DNA of 64,000 nt, from the NCBI GenBank assembly GCA_947589005.1, contig CANPZO010000010.1, positions 1 through 64,000 on the forward strand, written 5' to 3'. The position numbers and the translations under genes were made by a program. Every line of letters starts with the position of its first letter. Position 1 is the first letter of the stretch. Positions 45,028 through 54,428 of the stretch are shown here, piece after piece. A model generated the notes under the pieces. The model made no database searches. It saw nothing but the letters and a program-made list of their open reading frames with translations, and was not told the DNA's origin. Source of the DNA: an uncultured Clostridia bacterium. GTDB taxonomy: Bacteria > Bacillota > Clostridia > UMGS1883.

Positions 45028-45207
45028 GATGTTTCTCTCCTTTTTGATTTAAATAAAAATCCCTGTAAACACAAGTTATGGTATTAGTTATATACATGAT
45101 AGCACAAATTGTTGAAAAATGGAAGAGTTTTTTCTATTTGTAATCACAATTTAAACTACAATTTACAATTTGGTAACATTTACGGTTTTAGGAGGTGAAA
45201 TTTTTCA

Positions 45208-45236
45208 TTGACTAAAATAAAAAATTGTGCTATAAT
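45208..45236 (+). promoter_or_regulatory. Sigma-A promoter upstream of repeat R2 and the activase gene
   Basis: TTGACT (45208-45213), 17 bases, TATAAT (45231-45236). Transcripts from here would carry repeat R2 in a leader of about 195 nt. Confidence 0.78.
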
Positions 45237-45270
45237 TTATTTTGTATTAATATGCGGTATGTGTTAAAAG

Positions 45271-45420
45271 ACGCGGGGACAACCCGGGCGGTTTTCCCCG
45301 CGGGGCCCTTTTCCGCATCGGGCGCTTACGCTTACGAAAAATCAATAAATTGATTTTTCTGCCCCGATTAAGGTATCAAAAGTCAAGTACATGCCTTGAC
45401 TTTTGATGATTTTTAAGTCT
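45271..45420 (+). repeat. Structured repeat R2, in a 5' leader
   Basis: Hairpin 1 (CGCGGGG/CCCCGCG around AACCCGGGCGGTTTT) and the composite stem are as in R1. Hairpin 2 has a different stem, ATCAAAAGTCAAG with CTTGACTTTTGAT, but nearly the same loop (TACATGC). Hairpin 3 is absent. It lies between promoter and start codon of the activase gene. Confidence 0.8.
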
Positions 45421-45437
45421 TGACAAAAGGTGATACG

Positions 45438-48335
45438 ATGTTAAAAATAGGCGTTGATGTTGGTAGTACCACGCTCAAGTGCGTGGTGCTGGACGAGGAC
45501 AACAGAATAATATATAAGGAATACAACCGCCACTACAGCATGATAGTGGAAAAGACCGCCGAGCTTTTGGAAAGGATAATGGGCCTGTTCCCGAGCGACA
45601 GAGAGATGAAGCTGGTGGTTTCCGGCAGCGCGGGCATGGGTATGGCCGAAAGGGCGGGGCTGGCCTTCGTGCAGGAGGTCTACGCCACAAGGATAGCCGT
45701 GAGAGGCGCCGTCCCCGAGGCCGACACCGTTATCGAGCTGGGCGGCGAGGACGCCAAAATACTCTTCCTCAAGGGCGGGCTCGAGGTCCGCATGAACGGC
45801 AGCTGCGCCGGAGGCACCGGGGCCTTTATCGACCAGATGGCCACCCTTTTGGCCATAAGCCCCGCCGAAATGAACGAGTACGCAAAAAATTACGAAAAAA
45901 TATACACGATAGCTTCGCGCTGCGGAGTTTTTGCCAAAAGCGACGTTCAGCCCCTGCTCAATCAGGGGGCGAAGAAGGAGGATATCTCCGCCAGCATTTA
46001 TGCCGCCGTCGTCAACCAGACCATAGCCGGTCTGGCCCAGGGCCGCGAAATTGGCGGCACGGTGGTGTATCTGGGCGGGCCGCTGACCTTTATGGACCAG
46101 CTTCGGGCGGCCTTCGACCGCCAGCTTGGACTCAAGGGCATCTGCCCCGAAAACTCTCTGTACTTTGTGGCCATGGGCGCGGCCTTGTCGCCGGCGGCCC
46201 GAACCGTGGATTTGGCGGAGACGATGGAAAACGTGAAAAAACACACGTCGGCCGGCGAGTACCGCAGCTGTCCTCCGCTGTTTAAGGACAAAGAGGATTA
46301 CGAGGCTTTCCGCGCCCGCCACGCCTCGGCGGCCATACCTATGGCCGACAATCCGGACCCCAAAGAGGTCTACCTTGGCGTGGACGCCGGCAGCACCACC
46401 CTCAAGGCCGTGGTTCTGGACGAAAACGGAGACATAATCCACGCCGACTATATGCCCAACAGCGGCAATCCGATACCGCTGCTCAGGGACTTTTTACTTA
46501 AATTTTACGAAAAATATCCGAGGGCGCGGTTCAGTGCTTCCGCCTCCACCGGCTACGGCGAGGAGATAACCAAAAACGCCTTCGGCTTCGATATGGGGCT
46601 TGTGGAGACGATGGCCCACTTTACGGCGGCGAAAAAATTCGACCCCGATGTGGACTTCATTATCGATATCGGCGGCCAGGACATAAAATGCTTTAAAATA
46701 CGCGGCGGGGCCATAGACAATATCTTCCTGAACGAGGCTTGCTCCTCGGGCTGCGGCTCGTTTTTGCAGACCTTCGCCGGGGCTTTGGGCTACAGCATCA
46801 GCGAGTTCGCCCAGAAGGGCATCATGGCGGACAAGCCCGTGGATTTGGGCTCGCGCTGCACGGTTTTTATGAATTCCTCCGTGAAGCAGGCCCAGAAGGA
46901 CGGGGCCGGAATAGAGAACATTTCCGCCGGCCTCAGCATCAGCGTGGTCAAAAACGCCATCTACAAGGTCATCAGGGCCGTCAGCGCCGACAGCCTCGGC
47001 AAAAACATCGTGGTGCAGGGCGGCACCTTCCTCAACGACGCGGTGCTGCGGGCCTTTGAAACGGAGCTGGGCCGAAACGTCATCCGCCCAAATATCGCCG
47101 GACTTATGGGCGCCTACGGAGCCGCCCTTTACGCCAAGGCCAACGCCCCCGCGCACTCTACCACCATAACCCCCGAGGGACTTTGGGAGTTTAAGCACGA
47201 GGTCAGCTCCGTCACCTGCGGCGGCTGTACGAACCACTGCCGCCTGACGGTAAACACCTTCGGCGGCGGACGGCGCTTTATTGCCGGCAACCGCTGCGAA
47301 AAGCCGCTTAAGACCAATAACACCGGCGAAAAGCTCAATCTCTTCGAATATAACCGCTCCCTGCTGGACGCCTACGTACCCGTCGAGGGGACGAGAGGCA
47401 CCATAGGCATACCAATGGCACTGAATATGTGGGAGCTTTATCCCTTCTGGCACACGTTCTTCACGAGCCTGGGCTTTAAGGTGCTGCGCTCGCCGGCCAG
47501 CGACCGGACGCTTTACCTCGCCGGCCAGCACACCATACCCTCGGACACGGCCTGCTTCCCGGCCAAGCTTGTCCACGGCCACATCGACGCTCTGCTGAAT
47601 ATGGGAGTTGACGCCATATTTTACCCCTGTATGTCATATAATCTTGATGAGGGACTGTCCAGCAACCACTACAACTGCCCCGTCGTCGCTTACTATCCCG
47701 AGGTCATAAGGGCCAACGTCACCAATATGGGCGGGACAAGGTTCATCTACGACTACGTCGGCCTCCACCGGCCAAAGGATTTCACAAAAAATATACACAG
47801 GATACTCTGCCGTGAGTTCGGCGGCTTCGACATCAAAGAGGTGCGCCGGGCCGTGGACGCCGCCTATACGGAATACCGCGCCCACATGGGCCGCATCGCC
47901 GCCAAGGGCGGGGAGATACTGGCCCGCGCCCGGGAAAAGGGTATGCCTGTCATCGTCCTCTGCGGCCGACCCTACCACCTTGATCCGGAGGTCAGCCACG
48001 GCATCGACAAGCTCATCTGCGATTTGGGCGCGGCGGTCATCACCGAGGACAGCGTGAGCCCGCTGGTGACACCGTTTGAAACTCAGGTCCTGAACCAGTG
48101 GACCTACCACGCCCGTCTTTACGCCGCCGCCAAATGGGCCTCGGAGCAGGGCAAGGACGTGAACGTGGTCCAGCTTGTGTCCTTCGGCTGCGGAGTGGAC
48201 GCCATCACCGGCGACGAGGTGCGCCGCATCACCGAGGAAAAGGGCAAGATATACACTCAGATAAAGATAGACGAGATAACTAATCTCGGCACCGTGAAGA
48301 TACGGCTGCGGAGCCTGTTTGCCGCCTTGCGGTAA
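45438..48335 (+). CDS. 2-hydroxyacyl-CoA dehydratase activase-like protein (double BcrAD + DUF2229)
   Basis: 965 residues. Two BadF/BadG-type ASKHA ATPase domains (MLKIGVDVGSTTLKCVVLDE at residue 1, and YLGVDAGSTTLKAVVLDENG at about 315) each contain a cluster-binding Cys region (NGSCAGGTGAFIDQMA and NEACSSGCGSFLQTFAG). A Cys motif CGGCTNHCRL and a DUF2229 region (GIPMALNMWELYPFWHTFF) follow. Activases of this type hydrolyse ATP to drive electrons into a dehydratase. The next gene encodes the remaining part usually fused to it. ATG 45438 has AAAGGTGA upstream. Confidence 0.88.
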   Translation: MLKIGVDVGSTTLKCVVLDEDNRIIYKEYNRHYSMIVEKTAELLERIMGLFPSDREMKLVVSGSAGMGMAERAGLAFVQEVYATRIAVRGAVPEADTVIELGGEDAKILFLKGGLEVRMNGSCAGGTGAFIDQMATLLAISPAEMNEYAKNYEKIYTIASRCGVFAKSDVQPLLNQGAKKEDISASIYAAVVNQTIAGLAQGREIGGTVVYLGGPLTFMDQLRAAFDRQLGLKGICPENSLYFVAMGAALSPAARTVDLAETMENVKKHTSAGEYRSCPPLFKDKEDYEAFRARHASAAIPMADNPDPKEVYLGVDAGSTTLKAVVLDENGDIIHADYMPNSGNPIPLLRDFLLKFYEKYPRARFSASASTGYGEEITKNAFGFDMGLVETMAHFTAAKKFDPDVDFIIDIGGQDIKCFKIRGGAIDNIFLNEACSSGCGSFLQTFAGALGYSISEFAQKGIMADKPVDLGSRCTVFMNSSVKQAQKDGAGIENISAGLSISVVKNAIYKVIRAVSADSLGKNIVVQGGTFLNDAVLRAFETELGRNVIRPNIAGLMGAYGAALYAKANAPAHSTTITPEGLWEFKHEVSSVTCGGCTNHCRLTVNTFGGGRRFIAGNRCEKPLKTNNTGEKLNLFEYNRSLLDAYVPVEGTRGTIGIPMALNMWELYPFWHTFFTSLGFKVLRSPASDRTLYLAGQHTIPSDTACFPAKLVHGHIDALLNMGVDAIFYPCMSYNLDEGLSSNHYNCPVVAYYPEVIRANVTNMGGTRFIYDYVGLHRPKDFTKNIHRILCREFGGFDIKEVRRAVDAAYTEYRAHMGRIAAKGGEILARAREKGMPVIVLCGRPYHLDPEVSHGIDKLICDLGAAVITEDSVSPLVTPFETQVLNQWTYHARLYAAAKWASEQGKDVNVVQLVSFGCGVDAITGDEVRRITEEKGKIYTQIKIDEITNLGTVKIRLRSLFAALR

Positions 48336-48413
48336 TGAGAAATGAGAAGTTTGGGCCGGGGACGCCGCACGGCTTATCCCCGGCGCCCGATTTCTGATTT
48401 TTAGGAGGTACCT

Positions 48414-49730
48414 ATGGAAAGAACCCTGTTCACAAAGGAAATGCGGGACGCGGGATACACCATCCTAATTCCCGATATGTGCCACATACATTTCAGGATA
48501 ATAAAAGAAATAATGCAAAACCACGGCTACAACGCCGAGATACTTTACAACACCGGCCAGAGCGTGGTGGACGAGGGGCTGAAGCACGTACATAACGACA
48601 CCTGCTATCCGGCGCTATTGGTCATCGGTCAGATGATAGACGCCCTCAAAAGCGGCAGGTACGACCTCCATAGGGTGGCGCTGCTCCTGCCTCAGACCGG
48701 CGGCGGCTGCCGCGCGTCCAACTACATATCTCTGCTGCGCAAGGCGCTTAACGCCATGGATTGGGGCTTTATACCCATAATTTCGCTGAATTTCAGCGGC
48801 CTCGAGAAATCGCCGGGCTTCAAGCTGACGGTGCCCTTTATCCGCCAGCTGCTGACGGCGGTGGTCTACGGCGACCTGCTGATGCTGCTGGACAATCAGG
48901 TGAAGCCCTATGAGGTCAGCAGGGGCGACAGCGCCGCCTGCGTGGATATGTGGGTCAAAAAGCTCGGCGGCGACTTCCGCGCCGGCAAAGGCGTCGCCAA
49001 AAAGGACCGACGGGCCGCGCTTAAGGCCATTGTGGACAGCTTCGCCCGCATACCGGTGAAAAAGGAAAAGAAAATAAAAGTGGGCATCGTGGGTGAAATT
49101 TACGTTAAATACGCCCCGCTTGGGAATAATAATCTCGAGGACTTCCTCTATGAGCAGGGCTGCGAGGTGATGCTGGGCGGACTTATAGATTTCGCCCTAT
49201 ACTGCATCGACACGCCCATCGACACGATAAATATTTACGGCGGCAGCGGCCTTCTCCGCGACGGCTACCGTCTGGCGGAGGGCTATCTTTCCTCCCTCAA
49301 GGACGAGATGATAGCCGCCGTCAGGGAAAACAGCAATTTTACGCCCCCCTCGTCGTTTAAGCACCTTAAGAGCAAGGCCGACGGAGTTATAAGCACCGGC
49401 TGCAAGATGGGCGAGGGCTGGCTTCTCACCGCCGAGATAATGGAGCTGGTGGAGCTCGGCTACAGCAACGTAATCTGTGCCCAGCCCTTCGGCTGTCTGC
49501 CAAACCACATCGTGGGCAAGGGCATGATAAGGAAGATAAAGGGCATCGTTCCCTCGGCCAACATCGTTCCCATCGACTACGACCCCGGCGCCACAAGGGT
49601 AAATCAGGAAAACCGCATCAAGCTGATGCTGGCCGTCGCCGCGGAGGAAATGGAAAGCGGCGGCGAACCTGCCGCAAATGACGGCGGACGGGAAGTCGGG
49701 AGCGAGGAGCTGGAGGTTAACGTGCGGTAA
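48414..49730 (+). CDS. Activase-associated protein, HgdB/DUF2229-like C-terminal part
   Basis: 438 residues. Cysteine motifs HNDTCYPALLVIGQMIDAL and LLPQTGGGCRASNYISLLRK, the block VGIVGEIYVKYAPLGNNNLE, and CAQPFGCLPNHIVGKG near the end resemble 2-hydroxyacyl-CoA dehydratase-type folds. In many Clostridia these residues are the C-terminal third of one protein of about 1400 residues; here they are a separate gene 78 bases downstream. Substrate unknown. AGGAGG precedes ATG. Confidence 0.8.
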   Translation: MERTLFTKEMRDAGYTILIPDMCHIHFRIIKEIMQNHGYNAEILYNTGQSVVDEGLKHVHNDTCYPALLVIGQMIDALKSGRYDLHRVALLLPQTGGGCRASNYISLLRKALNAMDWGFIPIISLNFSGLEKSPGFKLTVPFIRQLLTAVVYGDLLMLLDNQVKPYEVSRGDSAACVDMWVKKLGGDFRAGKGVAKKDRRAALKAIVDSFARIPVKKEKKIKVGIVGEIYVKYAPLGNNNLEDFLYEQGCEVMLGGLIDFALYCIDTPIDTINIYGGSGLLRDGYRLAEGYLSSLKDEMIAAVRENSNFTPPSSFKHLKSKADGVISTGCKMGEGWLLTAEIMELVELGYSNVICAQPFGCLPNHIVGKGMIRKIKGIVPSANIVPIDYDPGATRVNQENRIKLMLAVAAEEMESGGEPAANDGGREVGSEELEVNVR

Positions 49731-49787
49731 ATCTGCGCGTTTTGAAAAATCAGAGAGATACGACCCATGCAAGAGGAGGAAAAGAAA

Positions 49788-50471
49788 ATGGAAAAAACAA
49801 TTCTCATCGTTGACGACGAGGCGCCGATAGTCGATATGCTGAAGTTCAACCTTCAGAAGCTGGGCTATAAGACAATGGCCGCCTACGACGGCAGGACAGG
49901 ACTGGACCTGGCCCTGACAAAAAATCCCGATTTGATACTGCTGGACGTGATGCTGCCGAAGATGGACGGCTTCGAGGTCTGCCGCAAGATACGCGAGGCC
50001 GACAGGGAGGTGCCCATACTCATGCTCACCGCCCGCGAGGAGGAGATAGACAAGGTCTTTGGCCTGGAGTCCGGCGCCGACGACTATATCACCAAGCCCT
50101 TTTCCGTCCGCGAGCTTATGGCCAGGGTCAAGGCGAACCTCCGCCGCGGGGCCGACCCCCAGGGCGGCGGGGTGATAAACATCGACTCCCTTGAGATAAA
50201 CACCGGCCTCTATGAGGTGAAGAAAAACGGCGTGCCCGTGGAGCTGACGCTGAGGGAGTTTGAGCTTTTGAAGTTCCTGGCCAGTCAGCCGGGGCGCATC
50301 TTTTCCCGTGAGATGCTGCTGGAAAAGGTCTGGGGCTACGAATATTTCGGCGACGTGCGCACCGTTGACGTGACGGTCCGCCGCCTCCGTGAAAAGGTGG
50401 AGGACGACCCCGCCGCGCCTGAGCGCATAATGACGAAAAGAGGAGTAGGCTACTACTATAACAAGGAATAG
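49788..50471 (+). CDS. OmpR/PhoB-family response regulator, WalR-like
   Basis: 227 residues. The receiver domain opens TILIVDDEAPIVDMLKFNLQ, with the phospho-acceptor Asp in LILLDVMLPKMDG and the Lys in DYITKPFSVREL. The winged-helix DNA-binding domain ends VDVTVRRLREKVEDDPAAPE. With the kinase and YycH/YycI-like genes downstream it looks like the WalR cell-wall regulator. ATG 49788 has AGGAGG 8 bases upstream; the ATG at 49767 precedes that site. Confidence 0.9.
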   Translation: MEKTILIVDDEAPIVDMLKFNLQKLGYKTMAAYDGRTGLDLALTKNPDLILLDVMLPKMDGFEVCRKIREADREVPILMLTAREEEIDKVFGLESGADDYITKPFSVRELMARVKANLRRGADPQGGGVINIDSLEINTGLYEVKKNGVPVELTLREFELLKFLASQPGRIFSREMLLEKVWGYEYFGDVRTVDVTVRRLREKVEDDPAAPERIMTKRGVGYYYNKE

Positions 50472-50483
50472 GCGGCGATAACC

Positions 50484-52295
50484 GTGTTCAAAAGCATCCA
50501 GTGGAAAATAATAGCTATCTTCCTTTTGCTGACGATATCCGTAATGGTCGTCGTCGGCACCTTTCTGATGCAGAACATTTCCACCTATTACCTTGACGAT
50601 TTCAGGACCACCATGGCCGACAGGGTCTTCGCGGGCCGGCTCATGACCGATTTGACCGCCGCCGCGGACGGCGGCGGGGACGGCGCGTTGGAGGAGATGC
50701 AGTCCATACTCGAGGTGTATTCCCTGCGCATGGGGATAGACTCCTTCCGCAACTACTATATCCTTGACGGCAAAAACTGCCGTGTACTGGCCCGCAGCGA
50801 CCCCCAGGGAGGGACCTTTTCCACCACGCCCAACATAGTCACGGCCATGGCCGGCATGACCGGCGACACCATTGACCGGGACGCGGACTACATGGACTAC
50901 GCCGTGCCCATAATGGACGGCGGCGAGGTCGCCTACATAATCGACGTAATGGATACCAAGGAGGAGGTCTCCGAGGTGACCCGCAATATATTCGTGAATA
51001 TACTCTGGGCCATGCTTTTCGGACTTTTGCTGAGTCTTGTGCTGGGCTTCGTGCTGTCACGTACAATAATCGCCCCGCTTAAGACCCTGCAATACCGGGC
51101 CGAGTCCATGTCCGAGGGCGACTTCAAGCACAAGATAGAGGTCCAGTCCAGAGACGAGATAGGCCGTCTCACCATGGCCTTTAACAATATGGCCGCCCAA
51201 ATCGACACCAGTATGGCCGACATCGCGGCGGAAAAGAACAAGGTGGAGACCGTTCTGCTCCACATGACCGACGCGATAATCGCCTTTGACAGCAGCACCG
51301 GCAGGGTCATACACGAAAATCCCGCCTGTGAGCACGTCCTCGGCGACTGCTCCGAAAAGACCTTCGACGAGGTCTTTGTGGGCGAGCTTAAGCTGGACGT
51401 TACCATGAGCCGCGTGCTCTATCTGGACGAGGGCCAGCTTATGGAGTTCGACGCCGAGATAGACGGCAAGAATTATCAGGTGTGCTTTGTTCCCTTCAAC
51501 GCGGAGAACGTGTTCTCCTCCGGCGTGGTAGTGGTGCTGAGGGACGTTACCAAGCAGCTCAAGCTCGAAAACTCCCGTCGGGAGTTCGTGGCCAATGTTT
51601 CTCACGAGCTGCGCACTCCTCTCACCACCGTCAAGGGCTATGCCGAGACCATCATCGACATGGAGGAGGACGAGGGCAGGAGCCAGGGCCCGGTGGCCGG
51701 CTTCGCCAGAGTAATAGACCAGGAGGCCGACCGCATGACCCGCCTGGTAAAGGACCTTCTTACCCTGTCCCAGCTCGACGGGGACAAGCAGCGGCTCAAC
51801 TGCGTCTCCTTCGACCTGATGGAGCTGGCCCGCGGCGTCACCGAAAAGCTGTCCATCAACGCCGCCGCCCACAGCCACAGCCTTAATTTTATCCCGCGCA
51901 GCGAGCCCTTCCCCTTCTTCGGCGACAGGGACCGCATCGAGCAGGTGATAATCAACATAGTTTCCAACGCCATCAAATACACTCCGGACGGGGGCAAAAT
52001 AGACGTGGAATGTGGTAATGACGGCGAAAACGCCCTCATCCGCGTCACCGACAACGGTATAGGCATACCCCGTGAGGACCTGCCCCATATCTTCGAAAGG
52101 TTTTACCGGGTGGACAAGGCCCGCAGCCGTCAGAGCGGCGGCACCGGCCTCGGCCTGGCCATCGCCCGGGAGATAACCCAGCGCCACGGCGGCGACATAA
52201 CCATCGAGAGCCATATGCCCGAGGGCACGTCCGTCTCCATAGTTCTGCCCATGTACAGGGAAAACCCGGAGGCCGAGGTGTCGGCGCTATTGTAA
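50484..52295 (+). CDS. Sensor histidine kinase, WalK-like
   Basis: 603 residues. Two membrane segments (about 10-30 and 165-195) flank an extracytoplasmic sensor domain. A HAMP linker (SRTIIAPLKTLQYRAESMSE), a PAS-like domain (about 250-350) and the HisKA box VANVSHELRTPLTTVKGYA (His374) follow. The ATPase domain has motifs NAIKYTPDGG, VTDNGIGIPRED and RQSGGTGLGLAIAREI. It phosphorylates the adjacent regulator. The start is GTG 50484 behind a weak AGGCGG. Confidence 0.92.
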   Translation: MFKSIQWKIIAIFLLLTISVMVVVGTFLMQNISTYYLDDFRTTMADRVFAGRLMTDLTAAADGGGDGALEEMQSILEVYSLRMGIDSFRNYYILDGKNCRVLARSDPQGGTFSTTPNIVTAMAGMTGDTIDRDADYMDYAVPIMDGGEVAYIIDVMDTKEEVSEVTRNIFVNILWAMLFGLLLSLVLGFVLSRTIIAPLKTLQYRAESMSEGDFKHKIEVQSRDEIGRLTMAFNNMAAQIDTSMADIAAEKNKVETVLLHMTDAIIAFDSSTGRVIHENPACEHVLGDCSEKTFDEVFVGELKLDVTMSRVLYLDEGQLMEFDAEIDGKNYQVCFVPFNAENVFSSGVVVVLRDVTKQLKLENSRREFVANVSHELRTPLTTVKGYAETIIDMEEDEGRSQGPVAGFARVIDQEADRMTRLVKDLLTLSQLDGDKQRLNCVSFDLMELARGVTEKLSINAAAHSHSLNFIPRSEPFPFFGDRDRIEQVIINIVSNAIKYTPDGGKIDVECGNDGENALIRVTDNGIGIPREDLPHIFERFYRVDKARSRQSGGTGLGLAIAREITQRHGGDITIESHMPEGTSVSIVLPMYRENPEAEVSALL

Positions 52296-52317
52296 ACAAC
52301 TGTTAATGTGGATGTAA

Positions 52318-52345
52318 TTGAATTGTAACATTGCTGTTGTATAAT
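52318..52345 (+). promoter_or_regulatory. Promoter of the small secreted protein gene
   Basis: TTGAAT (52318-52323), 16 bases, TATAAT (52340-52345). The region between the kinase stop and this point has no terminator. Confidence 0.6.
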
Positions 52346-52384
52346 GTACATGAATAAAATAGTATCAGAACGGATGTGTGTATC

Positions 52385-52855
52385 ATGAAGTATATAGGGG
52401 CGTTTTTAGCCGCTATACTGGTCATGCTCCCCGCGGCCGGCGCGTTTGCCGCGCATCCGAGCACTATCGGAGAGGCCGAGAGCAGCACCGCTTCAGATTT
52501 AATAGTTGTCAAAAAACCGGAGACTACCAATTCCGCTACGACGAAAACCACCTACGGCGTTACCGGCACCGGCAAAAACGGTGTCAGCGTGGCCTATTAC
52601 AGGTACGATAACGGCGTTTATACCGCCATCCTCAACAGCGAGGGGGCGGCGTCCCGCACCAAGATAGGCGCGGCGGGTGTTTTTTACAAGCAGATGAGCC
52701 TTACGGAGGGACACAATAAATTTGCGGTCCGCGCCGAGTATAACGGTTACAGCCAGGTGGTGTACTTTGACATCAACCTGCTCAAAAAAGAGGTTCTCGA
52801 TAACGTAAACAGCTTTACATACGATGTGCAGTCCATATTTACGGGCTGGATTTAA
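52385..52855 (+). CDS. Small secreted protein of unknown function
   Basis: 156 residues. A clear signal peptide (MKYIGAFLAAILVMLPAAGAF) is followed by a Thr/Ser-rich stretch and a small beta-domain (GVSVAYYRYDNGVYTAILNS, EGHNKFAVRAEYNGYSQVV). I recognise no family; the pattern is like a single Ig-type domain. It sits between the WalK-like and YycH-like genes, with its own promoter, and may sense or modify the wall. ATG 52385 was chosen over the ATG at 52376, which has no separate ribosome site. Confidence 0.7.
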   Translation: MKYIGAFLAAILVMLPAAGAFAAHPSTIGEAESSTASDLIVVKKPETTNSATTKTTYGVTGTGKNGVSVAYYRYDNGVYTAILNSEGAASRTKIGAAGVFYKQMSLTEGHNKFAVRAEYNGYSQVVYFDINLLKKEVLDNVNSFTYDVQSIFTGWI

Positions 52856-52994
52856 GGTCTGTACGGGAGACGGAAATAGGTTTAGCGTATCATTGGGGCG
52901 GCGCATAGTCGCCCCTGAAATTTTATGACGGGGATATTGCGGGCGGATATTTTTGGCGGATTCCCCCGACCACGGCAGGAAAGAAGGCGGAGCT

Positions 52995-54428
52995 GTGTTT
53001 AAGGAGCGCGTGAAAACTGCGGCGATTGTACTTTTGTTCGTCAACTTAATAGTGCTCACCTGCCGGCTCTGGTTCGGCGGAGGTCTGCTCAGGGATGAGA
53101 TTGCGGACTTCGCCAGGGGGCTGCCCTTTGTGGACAAACTGTTCCCGGAGGAAAGCATATCCATCCCGAGGGAAATGCTCAGCCGCCCGCGTAAGATACT
53201 CGTGAACGACGGCGCCCTTTGGATAGCCTACTACAACACGGACGTGGCCTTCCCGCCCATTGAAAACCGCACCCGCCAGATAATCGAGGGCTTTTTGCGG
53301 GGCGACGCCACCGACAGCAAGGCCGTCACCTTTCGGGAATGGCAGGCCGCCCTTGAAAATATGAGCATATATGTTGAGCTGCCCATAGCCTACACTCCCG
53401 AAATGCTCTGCTCGGTCATGGGCGTGGAAAACGACGCCCCGCCCTCGGAGCTTTCCACCATCAAGGATTTCGTCATTCTCCCGTCCACCGGAGAGACCGG
53501 CGTTTTCATACTCGTCCGTGACGCTTATAACAACGACAACGCCTATATTTACCAGTTCCCGAAGGAGAGCTTCAGCCTCCCCGCCGAAGATTTGGCCATA
53601 TACACCGAAAACAACAGCGACTATTACGAGCCGGCCTTCAGCACCGGCGTCGAGCCGGAGGGCGTGGATATGGACCCGATGGTGCTTTTCTTTGACAGCC
53701 GGCCCTCCACAGTGGATCTGCTGCCCTCTAACCCGCTCGAATCGGCGGAAAACGGCCGTCAGGTCCTGAGCAGCTTTTTTAAAAACGCCGACACCGCCGG
53801 TCGTTACGGCGAGGAGGGCACCCGCGTGTTCGTGGAAAACTACGGCGACGCGGTGATATACCCCAGCGGCCTCTTTGAGTACAGGGCCGTGGACGAGGAC
53901 AAGGGCGTGAAAATTGCCGAGACCTATTCCTCGTATTACGAGACCGTCAACTCCGCCATAAGCTTCGCCGAAAATCTTTGGGGCAAGGTCAGCGGCCACC
54001 CCCTTTCGGCGCTGGTCAGCAGCGACCTCACCCAGGCCGCCGACCATATCCATATCACCATGGATTACTACCAGTACGGCCGGCCGGTGGCGGTACGGCT
54101 GGACGGCGACGGCAGCTCGGAGCCGATGAACCACGGCATCGAAATAGATATCGTCAGCGGGAGGATAGTTTCTTACCGTCAGTTCTTCCGCAGCTACGCC
54201 CCCGAGGGCTCCTCCGTGCTTAACGGCGACTTTGTGGGGGCGCTGGACCATTTTGTAGACTATTTTTCCCTTCGTGACGATCCGGTGATATCTGACATTT
54301 ACATCGGCTATATGGACCGGGGCGAAAACGAGTCCCTCAGCGCCTGCTGGCTGGCGGATATCAAGGGCGACGAGAGGGTTTACTCCTATGACGGCGAGGA
54401 ACCCGAAAGCGAGGTGGCCGTTGAATGA
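52995..54428 (+). CDS. YycH-like regulatory protein of the WalRK type system
   Basis: 477 residues. One N-terminal membrane span (AAIVLLFVNLIVLTCRLWF) is followed by a large extracytoplasmic region of alternating alpha/beta (about 60-470). Position and topology match YycH, which with YycI controls WalK through membrane contacts. Direct sequence motifs are weak. GTG 52995 has AAGGCGGA 6 bases upstream; the TTG at 52953 is an alternative. It overlaps the next gene by four bases. Confidence 0.7.
   Translation: MFKERVKTAAIVLLFVNLIVLTCRLWFGGGLLRDEIADFARGLPFVDKLFPEESISIPREMLSRPRKILVNDGALWIAYYNTDVAFPPIENRTRQIIEGFLRGDATDSKAVTFREWQAALENMSIYVELPIAYTPEMLCSVMGVENDAPPSELSTIKDFVILPSTGETGVFILVRDAYNNDNAYIYQFPKESFSLPAEDLAIYTENNSDYYEPAFSTGVEPEGVDMDPMVLFFDSRPSTVDLLPSNPLESAENGRQVLSSFFKNADTAGRYGEEGTRVFVENYGDAVIYPSGLFEYRAVDEDKGVKIAETYSSYYETVNSAISFAENLWGKVSGHPLSALVSSDLTQAADHIHITMDYYQYGRPVAVRLDGDGSSEPMNHGIEIDIVSGRIVSYRQFFRSYAPEGSSVLNGDFVGALDHFVDYFSLRDDPVISDIYIGYMDRGENESLSACWLADIKGDERVYSYDGEEPESEVAVE

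Noticed and set aside
45192-45268. A 20-residue open frame after AGGAGGTGAAA
   Set aside because: The frame overlaps the promoter at 45208-45236, so it would not be in the main transcript; probably chance.
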